Of a stretch of DNA of 6,621 nt, positions 1 to 5,082 are shown one piece after another (the stretch's first letter is position 1; each line of letters opens with the position of its first letter). The stretch spans positions 1 to 6,621 of the forward strand of contig JAJZEL010000236.1 of NCBI GenBank assembly GCA_021828575.1. Direction: 5' to 3'. A program made the translations under genes and the position numbers. Under the pieces are notes generated by a model that did not search any database, was not told where the DNA came from, and saw only the letters and a program-made list of their open reading frames with translations. The stretch is from Pseudomonadota bacterium. GTDB lineage: Bacteria > Pseudomonadota > Gammaproteobacteria > Burkholderiales > Ferrovaceae.

Positions 1-205
1 TTTCTCAGGGGGCTGCTGCCGCTGCCCGTACCTATGGGACGGTGGTCACGCTAACGGGCACTGGCACCGACACCCAGGGCGCTGTGCATTGCCACCATTG
101 AAGTCACTGGACTGGCGGGCGCGGAACGTGCGCCTCAAGGAAACGGTGCCGCAATGCATCGTTGATGAAGCCTTGGCCAGACTCGAAGCCATTCTGTTTG
201 AATGA
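1..205 (+). pseudogene. Degraded 3' end of a MazF/PemK-family toxin gene
   Basis: MazF/PemK toxins are ribosome-independent or ribosome-associated mRNA endonucleases paired with a MazE-type antitoxin. Here the family's C-terminal half is spread over three reading frames. Frame 1 (1-51) reads LLPLPVPMGRWSR, then a stop. Frame 3 (about 42-92) reads VTLTGTGTDTQGAVHC, like the central strand of MazF proteins. Frame 2 (about 92-205) reads LKSLDWRARN, then ETVPQCIVDEALARLEAIL, ending at TGA 203-205. The last shift, near base 92, fits a one-base loss. The first looks like a deletion, because residues normally present between the two blocks are missing. The gene runs off the left edge, so any antitoxin gene would lie outside. 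The family call rests on remembered sequence patterns, and such multiple breaks make a working toxin very unlikely. Confidence 0.65.
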
Positions 206-499
206 CTGACACATCAGGAATTCCCACATGTCCCTGAAAGAAGCCAACATATTAGTTGGTTCTTTTGGAAACCACCTTGAAGCAAGGCTTCTTGGCTGAC
301 ATCCTCTGAGCAGCAGGCCCGGTGATCGAATCGTGCTGGCTCAGCAGGCAGAGCTTGCGGGGCGACGAGAGATCGATTTTCTTTGTTGTCGATCCAGTAC
401 CGCAGGCGTCAGTACTTTATTTCCATCGGCCTAAACCCAGAAAGTTTTTGTTACCGCGGTCAATGTCTGGCTGCAACTGGGTGCCTCTGGACACTTCAT
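206..499. other. Spacer without a supportable gene
   Basis: This stretch lies between the MazF remnant and the 3' end of tRNA-Ser. Frames are open in places (one plus-strand frame is open from about 310) but none has a ribosome binding site, a recognisable family or a sensible start. Two small inverted repeats occur: GAAGC/GCTTC at 279-291 and GATCGA/TCGATC at about 371-394. Neither has a T-run suited to a terminator. I see no clear terminator for the leftward tRNA-Ser transcript here. Confidence 0.5.
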
Positions 500-592
500 T
501 GGCGGAGAGAGAGGGATTCGAACCCTCGATAGAACTTTTGATCCTATGCTCCCTTAGCAGGGGAGTGCCTTCGACCTCTCGGCCATCTCTCC
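500..592 (-). tRNA. tRNA-Ser(GCU)
   Basis: On the minus strand the gene starts with GGAGAGA (592-586) and ends with TCTCTCC, discriminator G and an encoded CCA (500-502). The two acceptor strands pair perfectly over seven bases. The anticodon loop CTGCTAA (560-554) is closed by a CTCCC/GGGAG stem and gives anticodon GCU, which reads the serine codons AGC and AGU. A long variable arm, typical of class II serine tRNAs, follows, then a T arm GAGGG-TTCGAAT-CCCTC. Length is 93 nt including CCA. It starts 38 bp after the lysC stop codon on the same strand and no promoter is evident between them, so it may be co-transcribed with lysC and processed. Confidence 0.97.
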
Positions 593-630
593 GGTCTGAA
601 CAACAGAAACGCTATGTCCGGGGACCGCTA

Positions 631-1875
631 TTATCCCTTAGTCGGCGATGTTGCGCCATCCAGTCCAAAAGCTTTGTGCAGGGCCCGGACGGCAAGCTCC
701 ATGTATTTTTCGTCAATGACGACAGAAATCTTGATTTCGGACGTGGAAATCATCTGGATATTGATGCCTTCCTCGAACAGGGTCTTGAACATGAGGCTAG
801 CCACGCCAGCGTGCGAGCGCATGCCCACCCCCACCAGCGACACCTTGCAGATGTGGTTGTCGCCCCGCACTTCCCGGGCACCACACTGGGGCTTGATGGT
901 ATTGTTCAGGAGGTCCAGGGTCTTCTGATACTCGTTGCGATGCACCGTGAAGGAAAAGTCCGTGGAACCATCCACACCGATGTTCTGGATGATCATGTCC
1001 ACGTCCACATGAGCCTGACCCACGGGATCCAGAATGGAGAAAGCAATGCCGGGCCGGTCGGGCACGCCGAGCAGGGACAGCTTGGCCTCGTCACGGTTGA
1101 ATGCAATGCCGGAAATGATGGGCTGTTCCATGGAAGGATTATCCTCAAAGGTGATCAACGTGCCGTCGTTCTTGTCTTCAAAGCTGGAGAGCACGCGCAG
1201 CTTGACCTTGTATTTTCCTGCGAACTCCACCGAACGGATCTGCAGAACCTTGGAGCCAAGGCTGGCCATTTCCAGCATTTCCTCGAAGGTAATGGTGTCC
1301 AGGCGACGTGCCTCGGGAACGATGCGAGGGTCGGTGGTATACACCCCATCCACGTCCGTGTAGATCTGGCATTCATCGGCCCCCAGAGCGGCCGCCAGGG
1401 CCACGCCAGTGGTGTCGGAACCCCCACGACCCAAGGTGGTGATGTCCCCCTGTTCGGTCACCCCCTGGAAACCAGCCACTACCACCACACGCCCGGCCGA
1501 CAGGTCAGTGCGCATGCGCTGTTCGTCAATGCTCAGTATGCGTGCCTTGGTATGGGCTCCGTCCGTCAGGATTCGCACCTGCGCCCCCGTATAGCTGCGT
1601 GCCGGAATGCCCATCTGGATCAGCGCCATGCTCAACAGGGCAATGGTCGCCTGCTCCCCGGTGGACACCAACACATCCAGTTCGCGCGGATCAGGAACAG
1701 GTTGCACCTCGCGCGCCAGCTTGATCAGCTTGTCCGTTTCACCACTCATGGCGGAAACTACAACGACCAGGTCATGCCCCTGCGCACGAAAACGCGCCAC
1801 CCGTTCCGCCACTTTCCGGATGCGTTCCGGATTGGCCACCGATGTGCCACCGTATTTTTGTACAATCAATGCCAT
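631..1875 (-). CDS. lysC: Aspartate kinase (aspartokinase)
   Basis: The enzyme phosphorylates L-aspartate with ATP in the cytoplasm, the first step toward lysine, methionine, threonine and diaminopimelate. The 414-residue product has the usual length. The start MALIVQKYGGTSV carries the KYGGTSV substrate/nucleotide motif at residues 7-13. SAMSGET (41-47), STGEQ (71-75) and GRGGSDTT (149-156) are further kinase-domain motifs, and VDGVYTTDPR (175-184) completes the fold. Two regulatory ACT domains follow: about 263-330 (AKLSLLGVPDRPG onward) and about 344-405 (KVSLVGVGMRSHAG onward). These normally bind lysine and/or threonine for feedback inhibition. The ATG is chosen because the conserved N-terminus begins exactly there; no strong Shine-Dalgarno sequence is visible. 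It is divergent from the radical SAM gene with an 18 bp gap and is followed by tRNA-Ser. No damage is seen. Confidence 0.97.
   Translation of the reverse strand: MALIVQKYGGTSVANPERIRKVAERVARFRAQGHDLVVVVSAMSGETDKLIKLAREVQPVPDPRELDVLVSTGEQATIALLSMALIQMGIPARSYTGAQVRILTDGAHTKARILSIDEQRMRTDLSAGRVVVVAGFQGVTEQGDITTLGRGGSDTTGVALAAALGADECQIYTDVDGVYTTDPRIVPEARRLDTITFEEMLEMASLGSKVLQIRSVEFAGKYKVKLRVLSSFEDKNDGTLITFEDNPSMEQPIISGIAFNRDEAKLSLLGVPDRPGIAFSILDPVGQAHVDVDMIIQNIGVDGSTDFSFTVHRNEYQKTLDLLNNTIKPQCGAREVRGDNHICKVSLVGVGMRSHAGVASLMFKTLFEEGINIQMISTSEIKISVVIDEKYMELAVRALHKAFGLDGATSPTKG
1129..1146 (-). promoter_or_regulatory. Possible internal translation start for an aspartokinase beta subunit
   Basis: Met249 of LysC (codon at 1131-1129) begins MEQPIISGIAF, immediately before the first ACT domain. 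A GAGG motif lies upstream at 1146-1143, with an 11-nt spacer, which is long. In Corynebacterium and Bacillus lysC, an internal start at the same place yields a separate regulatory beta subunit. Use of this start here is inferred only from position and sequence similarity. Confidence 0.35.
1861..1866 (+). promoter_or_regulatory. Candidate -10 box for the radical SAM gene
   Basis: TACAAT matches the sigma-70 -10 consensus at five of six positions and lies 28 bp before the ATG at 1894. It is inside the first codons of lysC. No good -35 box is seen at 16-18 bp; TTGGCC at 1832-1837 is too far away. A weak GGGA ribosome site (1879-1882) lies 11 nt before the ATG. Confidence 0.3.
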
Positions 1876-1893
1876 GATGGGAACCAGACAAAC

Positions 1894-2787
1894 ATGAACG
1901 GCAAAGCGACGAATTCTACCTCAAATCCCCCTGATCCTGCATCCCAGCTCACGTTTCAGGACCATAACCGGGACGTCATGGGGCTGACCCACGTTTATCC
2001 GGTGGTCTCACGCAGGGCGGGCGGGGTCTCGGTAGGGATCAACCTGAACACCAACAACGCCTGCAATTGGGCCTGCGTGTACTGTCAGGTGCCCCAACTG
2101 AAGCGCGGAAACGCGCCAGACATCCGCATGGAAGTCCTTAAAGATGAGCTATCCCTCATGCTGAACGCCCTCCTACAAGGCGATTTTCTGCAAAAACACG
2201 TACCGGAACCCTTGCGGACATTTCAGGACATTGCCTTTTCCGGCAACGGCGAACCCACCAGCTCCCCCCAATTCGAGGAAGCGGTGCGTGCAGTCATCGA
2301 AGCCTTGAAGATTCACCACCTGACCGGAAAAATCAAGCTGGTGCTCATCACCAACGGAAGTCACGCGCTGGAACCCACTGTGCAACGTGCCATGACACTC
2401 ATGTCAGGCGCCAATGGTGAAGTCTGGTTCAAGCTGGACAGAGGCAGAGAGGAGGATGTGTGGCACATCAACCGCATTCATCTGAACCCTGCCATGATTC
2501 TGCGTCGCCTGTCGGCAGCTGCCGCCCACTGCCCCACCTGGGTCCAAACCTGCATGACCTCATGGGATGGCAAGCCCCCTTCCGATCCTGAGGTCCAGGC
2601 CTACCTCGACCTCATGGCCGCCGCCCTCGAACAGGGAACCCCCTTGCGCGGTGTCTTGCTATACAGCCTGGCACGTCCGTCCCTGCAACCCGATGCCCAC
2701 CGGATCGGGTCGTTACCCCTGGAATGGCTCGAGGCTCTGGGCAAACGCATCGTACAAATGGGGTTGCCAGTCCGGATTACGCCCTAA
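1894..2787 (+). CDS. Radical SAM superfamily protein
   Basis: The 297-residue product has the radical SAM cluster motif C57-x3-C61-x2-C64 (CNWACVYC), whose cysteines would bind a [4Fe-4S] cluster that cleaves S-adenosylmethionine to a 5'-deoxyadenosyl radical. SGNGEPT (116-122) matches the glycine-rich SAM-binding GGE-type motif, and LVLITNGS (149-156) fits the next core strand. The layout resembles bacterial Fe-S oxidoreductases related to wyosine-synthase-like proteins (COG0731-like), but the substrate is not evident. No second cluster motif or partner domain is seen; C213 and C220 are scattered. The ATG at 1894 is the first Met in frame after the lysC start region and lies about 55 residues before the cysteine motif. 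The same frame is open far upstream, but that part is antisense to lysC. The gene ends 26 bp before tRNA-Arg. Confidence 0.85.
   Translation: MNGKATNSTSNPPDPASQLTFQDHNRDVMGLTHVYPVVSRRAGGVSVGINLNTNNACNWACVYCQVPQLKRGNAPDIRMEVLKDELSLMLNALLQGDFLQKHVPEPLRTFQDIAFSGNGEPTSSPQFEEAVRAVIEALKIHHLTGKIKLVLITNGSHALEPTVQRAMTLMSGANGEVWFKLDRGREEDVWHINRIHLNPAMILRRLSAAAAHCPTWVQTCMTSWDGKPPSDPEVQAYLDLMAAALEQGTPLRGVLLYSLARPSLQPDAHRIGSLPLEWLEALGKRIVQMGLPVRITP
1913..1918 (-). promoter_or_regulatory. Candidate -10 box for lysC
   Basis: On the minus strand TAGAAT (1918-1913) lies 37 bp before the lysC start and would initiate near 1906, giving a leader of about 30 nt. It lies within the first codons of the radical SAM gene. 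No convincing -35 box accompanies it, so the call is tentative. Confidence 0.2.
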
Positions 2788-2796
2788 GCTCATACC

Positions 2797-2805
2797 TGTT
2801 ATAAT
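2797..2805 (+). promoter_or_regulatory. Extended -10 promoter of tRNA-Arg
   Basis: TGTTATAAT (2797-2805) is a perfect extended -10 element (TG, one base, TATAAT). The -35 region at 17 bp (2777-2782, TTACGC) is poor, as is common for extended -10 promoters. Initiation is expected at about 2811-2813, that is, within 1-3 nt of the mature tRNA 5' end at 2814. Confidence 0.75.
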
Positions 2806-2813
2806 GGAAGGAT

Positions 2814-2890
2814 GCGCCCGTAGCTCAGTTGGATAGAGTACTTGGCTACGAACCAAGGGGTCGTGGGTTCGAATCCTGCCGGGCGCGCCA
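2814..2890 (+). tRNA. tRNA-Arg(ACG)
   Basis: The acceptor strands GCGCCCG (2814-2820) and CGGGCGC (2880-2886) pair perfectly, followed by discriminator G and an encoded CCA (2888-2890). The anticodon arm is CTTGG-CTACGAA-CCAAG with anticodon ACG at 2848-2850. Its first base would be deaminated to inosine to read CGU, CGC and CGA. The T arm is GTGGG-TTCGAAT-CCTGC. Length is 77 nt with CCA. It has its own promoter upstream and a terminator 15 bp downstream. A tyrosine recombinase gene abuts the 3' end, a common arrangement where the tRNA 3' half serves as attachment site. Confidence 0.97.
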
Positions 2891-2902
2891 TATATCAAGG
2901 AC

Positions 2903-3594
2903 TTAGGCCACCACTTCGGTGGCCTTTTTTATTTCCGTAGGGAAATCGTCACGGTTTTCGATGGCCCGAAGCACGGTGCGACGGTTCACCCACGCTGCCA
3001 GATGCTCCGTGGAGAGGTGGGCATAACGCTGCACCATCTCTGCTGAAGCCCAACCGCCAAGCTCCTGCAACACGTTCAATGGCGTGCCGTCCTGGGCGTG
3101 CCAGCTTGCCCAGGTATGCCGAAGATCGTGCCACCGAAAAAACCAGAGGCTATTCCAGCTGCCCTGACTGCTTCCCGCCACGCTTTGGTTGCTGTCTGCG
3201 TCACGGGTTTACCACGGTATGGAAAGACCCATAATGAGTGCTTTCCAACTTGCCCACGAAGGATAACGACTGCTTCATTCGACAACGGGACGCCGATAGC
3301 CTTTTCTGCCTTGGTCTGATCAGGATGAATCCAAGCCATACGGCGTTCTGGATTCACCTGCGACCATTCCAAATGCGTTACATTGCTTCGTCGCAATCCG
3401 GTTTCCAAAGCAAATCGCATCATCGGTTGCTGATGGTCTGGTAGCAGGCCTATCAAAACTTCTGTCTGGTCGCGGGTAATCCAGCGTACCCGTTTTGCCG
3501 GTTCCTTCAGCATTGGGATGTTAGGGCAGCTACAGCAGCTCATAGGCTTCCTGGCGAGCGACTGTGATTTGTGCATACTCTTCACTATTTTCAT
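2903..3594 (-). pseudogene. Tyrosine recombinase/phage-type integrase, frameshifted and N-terminally truncated
   Basis: Such enzymes integrate and excise mobile DNA, often at tRNA genes. The catalytic domain is complete but lies in two frames. The first frame (from 3594) holds ETGLRRSNVTHLEW with catalytic Arg (about residue 68) and the lysine hairpin HPDQTKAEKAIGVPLS. The second frame (to 2903) holds the HDLRHTWAS box (His and second Arg), LGGWAS (Trp at the His/Trp position) and RYAHLS with the Tyr nucleophile. The switch occurs at a T6 run (3142-3137), sequence T TTT TTC; a -1 shift there would join the parts into about 230 residues. The N-terminal arm and core-binding domains, usually 100-200 residues, are absent, and the first 25 residues are not family-like. 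It reads toward tRNA-Arg. Inactivation is the simplest reading; programmed frameshifting is possible. Confidence 0.85.
2905..2931 (+). terminator. Intrinsic terminator of tRNA-Arg
   Basis: AGGCCACC (2905-2912), loop ACTTC (2913-2917) and GGTGGCCT (2918-2925) form a perfect eight-pair hairpin that runs directly into a T-run (2925-2930). Its position 15 bp after the tRNA CCA end fits termination of the tRNA transcript. The same bases encode the last residues of the recombinase on the other strand, including its TAA stop at 2905-2903. Confidence 0.9.
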
Positions 3595-3614
3595 TTGGTG
3601 CTTGAAATCGCCTA

Positions 3615-4166
3615 CTAATTCTTCAAATCAAGAGTAAAGAAGTCGACATATTGAATTGCACCTACCCCTGAATTAATGAGAATTTTTACTTTGCTGCTGG
3701 TATTTTTTTGAGAAAAGATTGAAAAATTGGGTTTATCTGCTCCAACTATCCATGCAGAATCTGCCTTTAACGAATTGTATTTTTCTATTGCATCCTCACT
3801 ACTTCTGGGCAGAGTTTCAATTGATTGAATTAGAACTTGCTTTTCATCTGGGAACTTAATAAATGTCAAATTAATATATCTATTATCGGTTACAAAATTA
3901 AAAAATGCTGTTTTGTTTGCAGACTTCCCTACTTTTGATGAATCCAGTGATTCATTATCATAAGAGTTGAATTCCCAGTCTTTTGAATTTAAAAAGCCTT
4001 TTAAAAATTTATTGTATATTCTATATGCGTCTGATTCGCTTATGCTTAAATTGTTTTTAATGTTATCTGTTACTTTCTTGTCATCGCCAGACAAACTGTC
4101 ATATCCGCCTAGTGCCAATGCGTTAAAACTTAATGCTAAACAAATTAAAAAAACAAACATTCTCAT
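3615..4166 (-). CDS. Putative secreted protein of unknown function (AT-rich)
   Basis: I do not recognise the family. The 183-residue product starts MRMFVFLICLALSFNALA: a positive residue, a hydrophobic core and an ALA-like signal peptidase site, so export to the periplasm is likely. The mature part is polar and rich in Lys, Asp, Asn and Ser, with a hydrophobic C-terminal stretch (KILINSGVGAIQYVDFFTL). No cysteine is seen after the signal peptide and no catalytic motif is evident. An ATG five codons upstream (4181) exists, but GAGGG at 4179-4175 sits 8 nt before the ATG at 4166, which favours the shorter form. Base composition is strikingly AT-rich compared with every neighbour, pointing to recent acquisition, possibly as cargo of the element whose recombinase lies 20 bp downstream of its stop. 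Confidence 0.7.
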   Translation of the reverse strand: MRMFVFLICLALSFNALALGGYDSLSGDDKKVTDNIKNNLSISESDAYRIYNKFLKGFLNSKDWEFNSYDNESLDSSKVGKSANKTAFFNFVTDNRYINLTFIKFPDEKQVLIQSIETLPRSSEDAIEKYNSLKADSAWIVGADKPNFSIFSQKNTSSKVKILINSGVGAIQYVDFFTLDLKN

Positions 4167-4174
4167 TATTATTT

Positions 4175-4179
4175 CCCTC
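4175..4179 (-). promoter_or_regulatory. Ribosome binding site deciding the start of the secreted-protein gene
   Basis: GAGGG on the minus strand ends 8 nt before the ATG at 4166-4164 and overlaps the alternative upstream ATG (4181-4179). This makes the downstream start the better choice. An AT-rich TATAAA at about 4192-4187 could be a -10 box, but no clear -35 is seen. Confidence 0.55.
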
Positions 4180-4382
4180 ATTTTCTATTTTATAAATTTC
4201 ACAAATGGACTAAAGTAAACAGAATTTTTGATGCATACGTCGCTTCACCATTACATATAACGTGATCCTGCCGTCAAAGCTGGCTCCGGTTGTTTGAACA
4301 GCGGAATGCGATTTTTAAGTGGATCACCCGCGCATCAACATCTGTCCAAAGTGAGAAAATGCGGTCGTCTGGAGACACAGCA

Positions 4383-4463
4383 ATGCATTCCTTTCTGATT
4401 TCGATTGTTTATGTTCTGGCTGGCATTTCCATCTACGCAGCCATTCAACACCTGAATGCTCAG
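4383..4463 (+). pseudogene. 5' fragment of a membrane-protein gene cut by an IS21-like element
   Basis: An ATG at 4383 preceded by GGAG (4371-4374, 8-nt spacer) opens a frame MHSFLISIVYVLAGISIYAA that continues IQHLNAQ. This is one transmembrane helix followed by a short polar tail. The pattern resembles the N-terminus of multi-helix sensor proteins, some of which carry GGDEF domains, but this is a weak impression. At 4464 the sequence changes to the TGT-starting terminus of an IS21-family element, and the frame stops inside it at TGA 4467-4469. Good translation signals and sudden loss of the frame at the element end argue for a real gene truncated by insertion. The rest of the gene is not in the window. 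Confidence 0.6.
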
Positions 4464-4513
4464 TGTTGATTTGCGTTTAAATCTGACCCGGGATTTGCAT
4501 TTAAAATTGACCC
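4464..4513. repeat. IS21-family terminus with two tandem end repeats
   Basis: The element end begins TGTTGATTTGCG at 4464. Two 22-bp units with a 24-bp period follow: 4468-4489 (GATTTGCG through CTGACCC) and 4492-4513 (GATTTGCA through TTGACCC). They match at 19 of 22 positions. IS21-family ends typically start with TG and carry multiple internal transposase-binding repeats. This end lies just beyond the istB stop codon, as expected for the istB side. The partner end was not found in the window. Confidence 0.8.
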
Positions 4514-5080
4514 ACCCCGTTTAGTTTACTTCAGGTTTCAGGTTGTGGATAACCGGGGGTTTTCGCTTCTCCTTTTTGGCTTGTGTTGAACTGTTTCTGA
4601 AACGATAGCTGTCATTGCCAGTCTCGACGATATGGCAATGGTGGGTCAGTCGATCCAGCAGTGCCGTTGTCATCTTGGGGTCACCAAATATGCTGGCCCA
4701 TTCCGCAAAGCTCAGGTTGGTGGTGATGATCACCCTGGTATGCTCATAGAGCTTGCTGATGAGATGAAACAATAAGGCTGCCCTGGTCTGACTGAAGGGC
4801 AGATACCCCAACTCATCTAAAACCACCAGATCGGCATTGACGAGCCGGGTGATGCGTCTTGCCGGTTCCAGGACCCCCAATGAAGACCTCGTTCAGTGAG
4901 GCCTCCAGGAAATCACAGCGGTGTAAAGTCCGAATCAGCGCTTCATCTACCGCGCTGCCTTCAAACTCAAAGCCGGCCAAATCTCGATAGGCTGGGAATC
5001 GGGCGATCTTCATCTGGTAGGCCAGCGAGCGCACCTCTCGTTCCGATAACTCTACCGGTACTGCCGCCTGGAAGGCGAGC
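4464..5080. mobile_element. Remnant of an IS21-family insertion sequence
   Basis: What remains is one terminus with repeats (4464-4513) and a damaged istB read on the minus strand. The istA transposase gene, which normally precedes istB, is absent; instead the DNA passes into a toxin-antitoxin remnant. The right boundary is a deletion junction between about 5050 and 5080, not an element end, because no matching terminal repeats are seen there. The copy cannot move by itself. Confidence 0.75.
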
Positions 5081-5082
5081 AA
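4521..5082 (-). pseudogene. istB: IstB-like ATPase of an IS21-family element, internal deletion
   Basis: IstB is the AAA+ ATPase that helps the IS21 transposase IstA select target DNA. The N-terminal part (5082 to about 4862) contains LAYQMKIARFPAYRDLAGFEF and the Walker A motif GGPGTGKTH. The C-terminal part (about 4862-4521) is in another frame and contains Walker B LVVLDELGYL, then SKLYEHTRVIITTNLSF (sensor 1 region) and MTTALLDRLTHHCHIVETG. Between GKTH and Walker B the family has roughly 45-50 residues, while here only about ten remain, so some 35-40 residues are lost together with the frame. The N-terminal 20-30 residues are also missing at the junction with the toxin remnant near 5050-5080. 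The loss of the region behind Walker A should abolish function. Family assignment is secure. Confidence 0.9.

Larger units (their letters stand above)
2882..4273. mobile_element. Candidate small integrated element at tRNA-Arg
   Basis: The region between the tRNA-Arg 3' end and about 4273 holds the recombinase remnant and the AT-rich secreted-protein gene, which fits recombinase plus cargo. A nine-base direct repeat, ATCCTGCCG, occurs in the T arm/acceptor of tRNA-Arg (2873-2881) and again at 4265-4273, just past the AT-rich gene. It could mark the two attachment ends. Nine bases is near chance level for this distance, so the right boundary is speculative. Confidence 0.25.

Noticed and set aside
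104..250. Minus-strand frame starting MLASFRDMWEFLMC, slightly like the start of small DUF5989-type membrane proteins
   Set aside because: The resemblance covers about a dozen residues, there is no ribosome site, and the rest is antisense to the MazF remnant.
279..394. Small inverted repeats (GAAGC/GCTTC and GATCGA/TCGATC) as terminator or operator
   Set aside because: Stems of five and six pairs without T-runs are expected by chance in this length, and they sit near no supported gene start.
322..2787. An 821-codon open plus-strand frame treated as one gene
   Set aside because: Its first two thirds run antisense through tRNA-Ser and the well conserved lysC and show no family features. Only the part from 1894 is a recognisable radical SAM protein. 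The long frame reflects codon bias on the opposite strand.
4468..4513. Two near-identical 22-bp units as the start of a CRISPR array
   Set aside because: The units are separated by only two bases, so there are no spacers, and they match the tandem end repeats of IS21-family elements next to istB.
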